The position numbers and the translations under genes are program-made. A DNA stretch of 64,000 nucleotides. Origin: Bdellovibrionales bacterium. Its GTDB lineage: Bacteria; Bdellovibrionota; Bdellovibrionia; Bdellovibrionales; JAMPXM01. The stretch lies in the NCBI GenBank assembly GCA_016713885.1, contig JADJOF010000002.1, positions 372,001 through 436,000 on the forward strand, read 5' to 3'. Every line of letters begins with the position of its first letter. Position 1 is the first letter of the stretch. The notes under the pieces were generated by a model, which saw nothing but the letters and a program-made list of their open reading frames with translations, was not told the origin of the DNA and ran no database searches. Below are positions 8,509-16,791 of the stretch, one piece after another.

Positions 8509-9515
8509 CTGATGGTCGGCTCAGGAAAGAGACGAAGATTTTTAAATCGAACATCCAGAGGAAACGAATTCGCTGTTACATCCACCGACAAAAAGAGCTC
8601 AGCCAGCGGTTTTTGATTGCGATCGAGTAGAGTTCTGCGGCTGTCGTTGGGTTGAATGGCGGCGTTTGCCGGCCGACTGCTTGCGAGTTCAATTCCTCCC
8701 GTTTTGATTTCACCTTTGTGGTCGATACTCTGAAATGAAATGTAGCGAAGGGCGAGGTCGGCGGACTCAATGAGACGGTGAGTTGGCGGGTATCCCTTTC
8801 CGGTGCCGACAACAACCGTCTCAGTGAGATCAATAGAACCGGCCACAAGCGAATGTCCCATTGGGCGCAAGAGCTCTGATAGCGTGGTCTGAAGATACTC
8901 GAGAATCTGTGATGACGTTACTGCAGGCACGGTACGATTTGAACGCGCCCATGATGGCAAACTTGTTGCCGGATTGCTTGGGCCTTCGCTCAGATGGAGA
9001 TCTTGGCTTCGCACTTCAAGAGCGAAAGTGTATGGCTTGATGTCGAGCACGAGTGTGCTCCAGAACTTTCGCCTGGAGCGTGGATTTATCGCAGACCGTG
9101 CCAGGCGGTTGAGTTCAGGGCCTATTGCGTCGCTCTGGGGGACGCGGACAATTGCGAGATGGCTCCAGCCAGAAAAAGTTTTTCCAGTCGCGCGATGAGT
9201 GGCGGAGAACTGAACAACCCGAAGAGCATATCGGTCATTTTGAATCTCAGGGGGTAATTGATCGAATTGACGGGGGCCTCGGTTTTCTTTTGTTTGCTCG
9301 CGTTCAGCACCGATGCCGTCAGAGATCTGAACGGAATCGGAATTGAGAGCGTAGCCAGCTGGTGTAAGGACTTGGGCAAGAGTTTGCCTGGCGTAGAGGA
9401 CATCTTGCTCAAGCGTTGACGCCTTGTAGGGGTATGGTGTTTGTGCGTGAGCTGTGATGCCAACGAGGCTCACAAGGCCGATGAGGGCATTCAAGAAAGA
9501 CAGAACGTATCGCAT
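8403..9515 (-). CDS. Exported hypothetical protein with two similar halves
   Basis: A 370-residue protein with a signal peptide (FLNALIGLVSLVGITAHAQ). The ATG at 9515 is chosen because GAGGAG precedes it. Two halves look alike: the first has VLYARQTLAQVLTPAGYAL, then RYALRVVQFSATHRATGKTFSG and VLDIKPYTFALEVRSQDLHL; the second has ILEYLQTTLSELLRPMGHSL, then LALRYISFQSIDHKGEIKTGG and SVDVTANSFPLDVRFKNLRL. This suggests an internal duplication of about 170 residues. No known domain is recognised. Its 3' end overlaps the convergent gene by 106 bp. It lies 10 bp after the next upstream gene on the same strand, so it is probably in an operon with it. Confidence 0.7.
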   Translation of the reverse strand: MRYVLSFLNALIGLVSLVGITAHAQTPYPYKASTLEQDVLYARQTLAQVLTPAGYALNSDSVQISDGIGAEREQTKENRGPRQFDQLPPEIQNDRYALRVVQFSATHRATGKTFSGWSHLAIVRVPQSDAIGPELNRLARSAINPRSRRKFWSTLVLDIKPYTFALEVRSQDLHLSEGPSNPATSLPSWARSNRTVPAVTSSQILEYLQTTLSELLRPMGHSLVAGSIDLTETVVVGTGKGYPPTHRLIESADLALRYISFQSIDHKGEIKTGGIELASSRPANAAIQPNDSRRTLLDRNQKPLAELFLSVDVTANSFPLDVRFKNLRLFPEPTISHFRCEDLFRSPSQERPSCSTTRPSSLNLRTVRGA

Positions 9516-9525
9516 ACTGTCTCCT

Positions 9526-10704
9526 CTAGTTCGCACCGCTCTGGGGAGCTGAATGTTCGGTGGGACGACCGGTTTCACTGCAGCTCCCGAGTTCCGGCGT
9601 GAAACCAAATCGAGTCAACATGTTCTCGTTTGGATCGGATGAGTATTCGAATTTCAAGAGGCGTTTCAAAAACTCAAACGGCATCAACTCCACGCCGTCT
9701 CCAAGTGCGATGACTGAACACCGTTGAAGTGCGGTTTCGACCGCGTTGAGATTGTTTTGCATTAAAAGCCCAAGTTGGATGGCTGTGCGACGAATACGGA
9801 GATCGCGACTTGGTGTTGAGTAGGCATCGTAGTCCCGGCTGTTCATGCAGTGCTGAAGTTTTGATCGCCGGACTTCACTGAGCCCGACGATCTCGGCGCG
9901 CGAATGGACAAGCGAGCAGAAGTCGCTTGCCACGCGATCGACTGTTTCTGATTGAAGCTCAACGCGGCTCGCAAGCGTGGTTCGCACGCTCGCTTCAAAT
10001 TGGAAAACCCTTTGTGCCGAACTCAAGAGATCGAGATCTTCACGTTTCTCGATTGTCGTTGCCTGTCGGGTGTTGATCGAAGTTTTCGACTCGGTGCTTG
10101 GCCAGCGCCATTTTCGAAAGCCGTAGCCAGATCTGTCCGGGATGTAGCCAAGGTCGGTGACGGTCATAAGGTTACGAACGGCCGCTGGTACAGTTGAGCC
10201 AATGAGGTCGATAACGCCGCTGCTGCGTACGTTTTTGACGAGTTCGACGTGGCCTGGTCTAAGCCACATGACTCCAGGAACAATCGCCTCTTTGGATATT
10301 TCCACAGCTTCGGTGTCGCGCGTGAGAGAGCCTGTCCATGTGACGTCATTGACGGCGTCAATAAAGGCACGAACACGGGCCTCAGGTGATTGAATATGAT
10401 CCCAGAGGGTCGCGTCGTTATTGAGACTCATAGGACCTTGCTTTGTTTTAAGGCTTGATCGAGTCGCGAAGGGGAGGCTGTTTTCGAAGGAAAAGATGAT
10501 TCGAGCGGCATAGACCGCATCGGCGCAGTCGGTTTTTATGCCTGCCCACGGGCCGGTCACAAAGAAGTCGCTCCGAAGCTTTTGTGCAATCCATTCCTGG
10601 TAGTGCCGTTCTTCGGCATCAGACCATGCTGCCTTCGCGGTCCAAACCGCGCAATTGGCCGTGGACGCCAATATAAGAATCAGGAGTGTCAGGAGCGTCT
10701 GCAT
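9526..10704 (-). CDS. Exported protein with NlpC/P60- or CHAP-like Cys/His pair
   Basis: The 392-residue product starts with a signal peptide (LLTLLILILASTANCA). In the mature part, TDCADAVYAARIIFSFENSL places a Cys at residue 60 at the start of a helix, and MWLRPGHVELVKNV places a His at residue 152 in a strand. Cys-helix followed by GHV(E/A)-strand is the arrangement of papain-like cell-wall amidases (NlpC/P60, CHAP), which cleave peptidoglycan peptides in the periplasm. The C-terminal 180 residues are helical and unassigned. It is followed after 10 bp by the duplicated exported protein gene and preceded by a short membrane protein gene. The enzyme assignment is inference from motif spacing. 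Confidence 0.6.
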   Translation of the reverse strand: MQTLLTLLILILASTANCAVWTAKAAWSDAEERHYQEWIAQKLRSDFFVTGPWAGIKTDCADAVYAARIIFSFENSLPFATRSSLKTKQGPMSLNNDATLWDHIQSPEARVRAFIDAVNDVTWTGSLTRDTEAVEISKEAIVPGVMWLRPGHVELVKNVRSSGVIDLIGSTVPAAVRNLMTVTDLGYIPDRSGYGFRKWRWPSTESKTSINTRQATTIEKREDLDLLSSAQRVFQFEASVRTTLASRVELQSETVDRVASDFCSLVHSRAEIVGLSEVRRSKLQHCMNSRDYDAYSTPSRDLRIRRTAIQLGLLMQNNLNAVETALQRCSVIALGDGVELMPFEFLKRLLKFEYSSDPNENMLTRFGFTPELGSCSETGRPTEHSAPQSGAN

Positions 10705-10794
10705 AGCAGAAAGCAGAGCAAGGCTTAGACCGAAAAAAAAGCCAACTTCCCTGTCGGCCAGAGGACGAATCTATCGAACAACCCGAAGCGAACT

Positions 10795-11055
10795 TCAGTT
10801 TGAAGTGCTTTCGGTGTCGTCAGAGGGCAGGCTTGCCACGTAGTGCAATGGTGCGTGCTGTGAAGGTGTCTCGGCTTGTGCGCGGAGTTGAGGTCTATCA
10901 GCGTTGCTCACGGATACGGCGACGGAGAGACCGCCGCCAAAGGCCATCACTCCTAGGGCGAAGGCGAGAACGAGCTTCGAGACCGCGAGAGCAGGAGCTG
11001 TTGCTGGGCGGTTCTGTGAGCGAACAAGTGGGCAGTTGCTTTTGACTGTTCTCAT
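10795..11055 (-). CDS. Small single-pass membrane protein
   Basis: An 86-residue product. ATG at 11055 is chosen because AAGGAG lies seven bases upstream; a longer frame begins at 11094. One hydrophobic segment (LVLAFALGVMAFGGGLSVAV) follows a basic N-terminus, so the protein likely sits in the inner membrane with a short polar C-terminal tail facing the periplasm. It precedes the Cys/His exported protein gene by 90 bp. Function unknown. Confidence 0.45.
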   Translation of the reverse strand: MRTVKSNCPLVRSQNRPATAPALAVSKLVLAFALGVMAFGGGLSVAVSVSNADRPQLRAQAETPSQHAPLHYVASLPSDDTESTSN

Positions 11056-11191
11056 TTTCAGCTCCTTCGCGCGTACTGATCTTTGATCGGTCAACGCAGA
11101 AACAGAATCGCATGAGAAATGAAGATCGGGAGAAGTGCGACGGGCTCTTCACGAACCCGTCTCATACTGAGATTTAGCTAGGGAGACTGTC

Positions 11192-12430
11192 TTAATGTTT
11201 AACAGGTGCTGTCAGCACTTTAAACAGACGTTTCTTGGCTTTTTCGAGCGCCGGATTCTCGTGATTCTTCATATGGGCTTCGACGACCGCTTGGCTGGGC
11301 GGGACCTGTGTCGCGCTCGTCATCATGCGGCGCTCAGCACCTCGCTCTTGGGGGATCGCAATGCCGCGTTCTTTCAGTTTTTCGCCAGCCGTTTTGATCG
11401 CCTGTTTAATGTTTGCCGTGAATGCGACCGGCATAGCGTCGATCTCATTGACTTGAGGAGTGTACTCATTCCAGAAGTGCTCTTCGATTTCAGCGCGAAT
11501 AAAGTCGGTGTAGGGTTTGATATCGGGAATCTGCTGAAGAGCGGCATCGGCGCCAACGCCCATGTACCAAACCGAAGAGCCGGTCGTGACGACGTGGTGA
11601 AGTTGATTCGAAGTCCATAGGTCAACAAGCAGACCTTCGATTGCGGTTTCTTCGAGTTTGCCGCGCGAGATGGCTTCGAGAGCAAGGCCGATGGCCAGTC
11701 TCAAGCTCGAGATGAGTGTTTCGAAATCTTGGCGATTCTCAAGAGCAGCGTAGTCAGTTTTTGCTTTTTCAACGGCGTCGGCGGCCTTGTTGAGTTCGGC
11801 GAGAAGCTCGTTATCGGGTTTGGATGCGCCAGATTCCTTGATCGTCTTTTTGAAATTGTGATGCATCATCTCGTGCACGAGCGTCCACTTGTCGGTGGCC
11901 TCAGTGACCAGTACGACGGGTTCCGCGACTTTGCTGTTTGAGCAGCGCTTGCCGCCTGCGGGAACTTTCGCGTCGGGGAGGCAGGGATAGTCAAAGTAAA
12001 GGCCAAGCAGGGTGCCGCCGCTTGTGTCGCCGCCAGAGGCTTCGGTCCAGATGGATTGAAAGCGCTCAGGAGCATAGTCGATCGAGGCAAAGGTTGGGCA
12101 GATGCGCTCGCCTTCTTTGTAGGGAGTTTTAAAGACATTGAGGCCAATCGCCTTGGCGTAACGGATGGTGCTTTCCGCAGAGGCATCGAGAACGGCGGCG
12201 AGATCTGGAAGATTCATTTTTTTGCCAAAGAAGCCCGAGTCGATAATTTGCGATTTTCCAACAAGGGTCATCAGCGCGTCGCTTCCCTCATTTGGCTTAT
12301 GAACGCAGCGGTTAAGATCCTCGACTGTTCCTTTGCGGACTTCGGCTGGCTTTTCGCTGCCGCCTCCTGGGGTGCAGGCACTCAGCAGTGTTCCCAGAAT
12401 AAGTGCGATAAAAAGGCGTGTTGTCCCCAT
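11192..12430 (-). CDS. Lipoprotein with HExxH zinc-peptidase motif
   Basis: A 412-residue lipoprotein with a canonical lipobox LLSAC (Cys19). KWTLVHEMMHHNFKKT places HEMMH at residues 186-190, the zincin motif: two His ligands and the general-base Glu. Candidate third ligands lie further on, in a helical region of the chain. This suggests a zinc-dependent peptidase anchored to the outer membrane or the periplasmic face. It is the last of three minus-strand genes (subtilisin, degenerate peptidase-like lipoprotein, this one) separated by -4 and 78 bp. The motif is clear; proteolysis is inferred and the family name is not recognised. Confidence 0.72.
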   Translation of the reverse strand: MGTTRLFIALILGTLLSACTPGGGSEKPAEVRKGTVEDLNRCVHKPNEGSDALMTLVGKSQIIDSGFFGKKMNLPDLAAVLDASAESTIRYAKAIGLNVFKTPYKEGERICPTFASIDYAPERFQSIWTEASGGDTSGGTLLGLYFDYPCLPDAKVPAGGKRCSNSKVAEPVVLVTEATDKWTLVHEMMHHNFKKTIKESGASKPDNELLAELNKAADAVEKAKTDYAALENRQDFETLISSLRLAIGLALEAISRGKLEETAIEGLLVDLWTSNQLHHVVTTGSSVWYMGVGADAALQQIPDIKPYTDFIRAEIEEHFWNEYTPQVNEIDAMPVAFTANIKQAIKTAGEKLKERGIAIPQERGAERRMMTSATQVPPSQAVVEAHMKNHENPALEKAKKRLFKVLTAPVKH

Positions 12431-12508
12431 AAGTCCCTCCCCATTGAGAGGAGAGGCTTAGCAAGGGCGAAGTGGCGCCGCATCCGAAAACGCGCTGAGA
12501 AAAAATGT

Positions 12509-13690
12509 TCACAGACCGCGTTTGGAAAGTTCGCTATCGAAGGCGCTGGAGTAGCGGCCTGAAAACAGACGGCTATCGACTGTTTTCGCTTTGCCGATGG
12601 CGGAGGCAAACGAGTCATTGCCGTTCAGGAGGCTCAAGTGTTCCATGAAAATGCGATCAATATCAGCACTTTGCGTCCCGGCCTGGCGGCGGACTTCCCA
12701 CCAAATGGAAGCATAGAGGACGCCCATTGAGCGGACATCGCCTTGAGCGGCGGTAAAGAGCGCCGAGGCCGTTTTGGTCGCGGCACTGGCGATGTCTCGA
12801 GAAATACCGGGGAGGGCTTGAGCGCTCGTTGTTGCGTTATTGAAGCCGTCGCCGATTTTGGTTCGGCTGGGAAAGAGGCAGGACGCAAAGTATTCACCGA
12901 CGCCAAACCGAACGGCGCCAGCGCACCCGGTCGCGGCTGTGCAGCAGCCTTTATCGACAGCATTACAAGTCTGATGTGTGGATGCTAAGAGCGTGGTCCA
13001 CCCTGTTGGATTGGCGAGATAAGCGTTGGCCACGCCAAAGAGGTGGACGGCGAGGTCGCCGTTCCAAGCGACTGCTCCTGTGCTGTCCGTCATCTTGAGG
13101 CGAATCGTGTTTGTAGCGGTATCATAACCTGTGATCGTGTCGTCGACGACGATCTTGATCGCTTTGCCTTTGGCGGGCAGAGCGCCGTCGGTGCGTGCGT
13201 CCAGATACTCGGCGGCGCGATTCATCCAGTAATAGGTGTTCACCTGCTCGAAGTCCGACGAGCCAGCGCTCATTGGTTGTGCTTTGAGGCTCGCAGATGT
13301 GAGTGCGGTGATTGTGGTCTTGAGTGATTGGACGGAGAGTGTCGAGTTTTCGAGTTTTCCATTACCAGAGAGCGATGTGAGCTTAACGCCATAGATGGCC
13401 GCATTGCCAAGCTGCGAGCGGCGGGTAGCCGCCGTTGTCGAGAGCGCGGCGCCGAGCTGTGCGCTTGGGTTCTGTTTGATGATACAGGCGTCGTACGCGG
13501 GATTGGTCTCGCAATCGGCATCGATTTTATCGGTGGCTGGCTCGAGTACCGCTCCGGCGCTGCCGGTTGATCCAAGCGAGCTCATGCCTCCGCCAAGAGC
13601 GGCATCGACTTTAAATTCGCTGCAGTTTTGATAACTGATGACGATGGCAATGAGAGCGACAGCAATCGAAGCTTTCTGAAGTGTTCTCAT
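12509..13690 (-). CDS. Exported protein resembling a catalytically dead M36/M4-type metallopeptidase
   Basis: The 393-residue product has a hydrophobic leader ending in ISYQNC (Cys23), a possible non-standard lipobox. The middle reads like the catalytic lobe of fungalysin/thermolysin-type peptidases: NTYYWMNRAAEYLDA, a tyrosine-rich strand (ITGYDTATNTIRLKM), then LAVHLFGVANAYL where an active enzyme would have HExxH, then GVGEYFASCLF in place of the downstream Glu ligand segment, and SMGVLYASIWWEVRRQAG with a helical end. The Glu and second His are missing (HLFGV). Its ATG overlaps the subtilisin stop (ATGA). It may be a pseudo-enzyme partner or a substrate-binding lipoprotein. Fold assignment is inference. 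Confidence 0.65.
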   Translation of the reverse strand: MRTLQKASIAVALIAIVISYQNCSEFKVDAALGGGMSSLGSTGSAGAVLEPATDKIDADCETNPAYDACIIKQNPSAQLGAALSTTAATRRSQLGNAAIYGVKLTSLSGNGKLENSTLSVQSLKTTITALTSASLKAQPMSAGSSDFEQVNTYYWMNRAAEYLDARTDGALPAKGKAIKIVVDDTITGYDTATNTIRLKMTDSTGAVAWNGDLAVHLFGVANAYLANPTGWTTLLASTHQTCNAVDKGCCTAATGCAGAVRFGVGEYFASCLFPSRTKIGDGFNNATTSAQALPGISRDIASAATKTASALFTAAQGDVRSMGVLYASIWWEVRRQAGTQSADIDRIFMEHLSLLNGNDSFASAIGKAKTVDSRLFSGRYSSAFDSELSKRGL

Positions 13691-15171
13691 TGCGCCTCCG
13701 TACCAGCGTCGCCGGACATGACATAACGGCTATAGAAAAGTTTTGCAGCGCGCTCGACATCGAGGGTGGCGCCATTGCGAAAGACTGTCGATAGGGTGGT
13801 GACAGGGCGTGCGCTGTCGGTGAGGAGCGACACGACTTGGGTCGGTGTGTAGGTCAAGCCTCGTGATCGGTACGCACCGACCAGAAGGGCCGCCGCGCCG
13901 GCGACAACGGGCGAAGCCATCGAGGTTCCCTGAAGAGCCGTGTAACCGTTGGCAAGGTAGGTTGAGAGAATTCCGTTGGATCCCGGAGCTGCGATCCAAA
14001 CGTAGCCGGCGCCTGTGTTCGAAAAGGAAGAGCGAGCACCGGTCACGGCGTCAACAGAGCCGACAGAGAGGCAGCCGGGGATATCTTTTGAATAGCCTGA
14101 CGGTGCGTAGAAGTTTGCCGACGTGATTTCCTCATTGGAGTTACCAGCGGCCACGACGATCACCGTGCCTTTGCCGGCGGCATAGACCATGGCGTCGCGA
14201 ATGGCGGTACTTTGGAACTTTCCTCCGAGACTCATGTTCATCACCTGTGCGCCTTGGTCGGCCGCGTAGCGAATGCCGTTCACGATCGCGGCGTCGTCGC
14301 CGGAGCCTTGGGCGTTGAGAACCTTAATGCCCATCACTTTCACACGTGTTCCCATGACGCCGGTCACGCCCACACCGTTGTTCGCGCGTGCGGCGATGAT
14401 GCCTGAGACATGTGTGCCGTGGCCGTTGTCGTCAATCGGATCGTTATCGTCGTTAATGAAGTCGTAGCCGTGCTGACCGTTCGAGTTGCTGTAGACATTG
14501 TCGGCAAGGTCAGGGTGGGTGTAGAGCACACCGGTGTCGACGACGGCAACAAGGACGTCTTGATTGATGCCGACTCCGCTATAAAACCAATCCCAGCTTG
14601 AAAGCGTTTTTGTGAATGTGATGTGTCGTGCTTCAGCGAGGCGGGGATCGTTGGTTGTCGCCAACGCCGAAACATCATTTGCGTTGACGGCATTGGCACG
14701 ATCGACAACGGGGTCGATCAGCGTGTGAATGTGATTCTCATCGATGCGCATCAGGCAGGGATCACTTTCGGCCATGTTCTCGAGCTCGTTCATTGATTTG
14801 TTTTCAGCGAGGTCCATCGCCTCAGCTTCGTAGCGAAGGTTGGACTCCGTGCCACGGCAGTTGTTGTCATAGAGAGCGAGAAGTTTTGTTCCCGCAGGAA
14901 CGATCGCGGCGTCGCCTAGCTTTCCTGCGGCTCCTGCTGGAGCGGCGGCGCCAAGGACCGCGGTCGTTATCCGAACTTTCGATTCGCCGACTGCGGCGCC
15001 ATCGGCAGTCATAGCGCGCACGGTTTGGTCTTCAGAGTCGGGTTGCCGATCGGCGGCTGTGTTGGCCGCATTCACCGCGGCCGACTGATCAGTGGACTGG
15101 TGGCAATTGAAAAAGAACGGTGTCAGAAGGAGCGAGAGACCAAACCAGCTCGCTGCTTTAAAGTGTCTCAT
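13687..15171 (-). CDS. Subtilisin-like S8 serine peptidase, exported
   Basis: A 494-residue protease with the full S8 triad: Asp212 in VLVAVVDTGVLYTHPDL, His251 in NGHGTHVSG, Ser417 in GTSMASPVVAGAAALL; the oxyanion Asn is in VAAGNSNEE. The N-terminal 190 residues (including a likely pro-region) follow a leader that ends FFFNC (Cys23), again a non-standard lipobox. ATG at 15171 is preferred over 15189 because GGGGG precedes it at a normal distance. The protease is outside the cytoplasm, surface or secreted. It is the first gene of an operon with the two lipoprotein genes that follow; an overlapping ATGA couples it to the next. Confidence 0.93.
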   Translation of the reverse strand: MRHFKAASWFGLSLLLTPFFFNCHQSTDQSAAVNAANTAADRQPDSEDQTVRAMTADGAAVGESKVRITTAVLGAAAPAGAAGKLGDAAIVPAGTKLLALYDNNCRGTESNLRYEAEAMDLAENKSMNELENMAESDPCLMRIDENHIHTLIDPVVDRANAVNANDVSALATTNDPRLAEARHITFTKTLSSWDWFYSGVGINQDVLVAVVDTGVLYTHPDLADNVYSNSNGQHGYDFINDDNDPIDDNGHGTHVSGIIAARANNGVGVTGVMGTRVKVMGIKVLNAQGSGDDAAIVNGIRYAADQGAQVMNMSLGGKFQSTAIRDAMVYAAGKGTVIVVAAGNSNEEITSANFYAPSGYSKDIPGCLSVGSVDAVTGARSSFSNTGAGYVWIAAPGSNGILSTYLANGYTALQGTSMASPVVAGAAALLVGAYRSRGLTYTPTQVVSLLTDSARPVTTLSTVFRNGATLDVERAAKLFYSRYVMSGDAGTEAQ

Positions 15172-15405
15172 TCTGATAGGCCCCCACATGCTCTCGATGA
15201 AACAAGTATCGGCGATTTTCGCCTGCGACCTGATGTCGAACGAGAATTATGACCGAATATCGATGTTCCCTGTGCTCCCTGAGCAATCTTACCGAGCAAT
15301 CTTGGGGCCGTTTCGCCGCCTTCTGGCTTCGATCTTGGTGTTAGTTTTCTAAACACTGTGTGTCGGGGCTGACGATCGTGGAAATGTTGTTTTAATCTGA
15401 GACAG

Positions 15406-16791
15406 ATGACCGTGGCTCAGTTGGCTTTTCGCAAGTGTGTAGAGATGGATGCGCTTCGCGCTTCGCGGGGTCTTGATTGGCGCGAGCGGAGTCTAAGAGC
15501 CTTCGAGAACTGGCTCGAAGCGCACGAGTCCGAAGTGTTGACGGCATTGGCTCACGATCTTGGCAAACCGGAGTTTGAGGCCTTCTCAACTGAGTTTGGT
15601 TTTGTGCTTGGTGAAGTTCGACATTCGCTTCGTGAGTTTCGCGTTTGGTGCGCACCAGTGAGTTGTCCGACGCCGCTCAAGCTACAGCCCGGTCGGTCGC
15701 TGATGGTACATGAGCCGAAAGGTCCGACGCTGATTTTGGTGCCATGGAACTATCCATTTCAGCTCGCCGTCGCACCGATGGTGGCCGCAATAGCGGCAGG
15801 GAACTGCGTGGTCATCAAACCCTCGGAATTCGCGCCTCGCACGGCCGCCCTTTTGGCCGAGATGGCGACGACCGTTTGGCCCGACGGCGAAGTGCAGGTC
15901 GTTCTTGGTGGCGCTGCGGTTGCAGAAGAGTTAGTGGCGCAAGAGTGGTCTCATGTTTTCTTCACGGGAAGCGAGAGTGTCGGTCGGCGCGTCTATGAGG
16001 CGTGTGCTTCGCGGCTGATACCTGTAACTCTCGAGCTTGGCGGCAAGAGCCCGTGCGTGATCGACACAGATGTTGATCTGGACGTGACGCTTTCGCGAGT
16101 TCTTTGGGGAAAGTTTTTGAATGCGGGACAGACCTGCGTTGCGCCGGATTATCTTTTGGTTCATCGGACGTTACGCGACTCGCTTCTCGATGGTGTGAAG
16201 CAGAAACTCCGCGAGTTCTATGGCGAAGCTCCGCTACTGTCGTCCTCGCTGGCGCATCTTGTTTCTGAACGTCATTTTGATCGAATGCTGAGGCTTTTGC
16301 GCGATGTGAAGTTTGAAGTTGGCGGCCGTTTCGACAGAGCTCAATTGCGCCTGGAGCCGACCATTGTCCTGGAGCCGGAGTTGACGAGTCCACTGATGCA
16401 AGAGGAGATTTTTGGACCGATTCTTCCGATCCTATTCTGGGAGACCGACGAAGAGTTGGATCGGCTCTTGCGTGAGCTTCACTCAGTGCGACGCCATCCG
16501 CTTGCGTTTTATGTGTTTTCTCGGCGTGCGCGGTGGGCGAAGCAGTTGATGGCCAACCATCGCTTTGGTGGCGGCGCGGTCAACGACGTGGTTTTGTATA
16601 TGGCGAATCCGGATTTACCATTCGGCGGAGTAGGGCGAAGCGGCTTTGGCGCCTATCATGGCGCTTTTGGTTTTGAAGCCTTCTCAAATCGAAAGGCCAT
16701 CTTTGTTCGCCGCGGATTCGCCTTCGACTTGCCGGTTCGCTATCCTCCTTATGGAGATTTGTGGCGCCGTTTTAAAGGACTATTCTCATGA
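15406..16791 (+). CDS. Aldehyde dehydrogenase family protein
   Basis: A 461-residue ALDH of the class 3-like short form. LVPWNYPFQLAVAPMVAAIAAGNCVVIKPSE is the cofactor entry region, FFTGSESVGRRVYE the Rossmann turn, TLELGGKSP holds the general-base Glu, and FLNAGQTCVAPDY holds the catalytic Cys; LPFGGVGRSGFG ends the domain. It oxidises an aldehyde to an acid with NAD(P)+ in the cytoplasm. The short hydrophobic C-terminal tail is not obviously a membrane anchor. The stop overlaps the hutI start (ATGA), so they are co-translated; whether it acts in histidine catabolism is unknown. It is divergent from the subtilisin operon across 234 bp. Confidence 0.93.
   Translation: MTVAQLAFRKCVEMDALRASRGLDWRERSLRAFENWLEAHESEVLTALAHDLGKPEFEAFSTEFGFVLGEVRHSLREFRVWCAPVSCPTPLKLQPGRSLMVHEPKGPTLILVPWNYPFQLAVAPMVAAIAAGNCVVIKPSEFAPRTAALLAEMATTVWPDGEVQVVLGGAAVAEELVAQEWSHVFFTGSESVGRRVYEACASRLIPVTLELGGKSPCVIDTDVDLDVTLSRVLWGKFLNAGQTCVAPDYLLVHRTLRDSLLDGVKQKLREFYGEAPLLSSSLAHLVSERHFDRMLRLLRDVKFEVGGRFDRAQLRLEPTIVLEPELTSPLMQEEIFGPILPILFWETDEELDRLLRELHSVRRHPLAFYVFSRRARWAKQLMANHRFGGGAVNDVVLYMANPDLPFGGVGRSGFGAYHGAFGFEAFSNRKAIFVRRGFAFDLPVRYPPYGDLWRRFKGLFS

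Noticed and set aside
15172..15405. Hidden gene in the gap between the subtilisin and aldehyde dehydrogenase genes
   Set aside because: Short open frames lack ribosome-binding sites and domain features; the gap most likely holds two divergent promoters.
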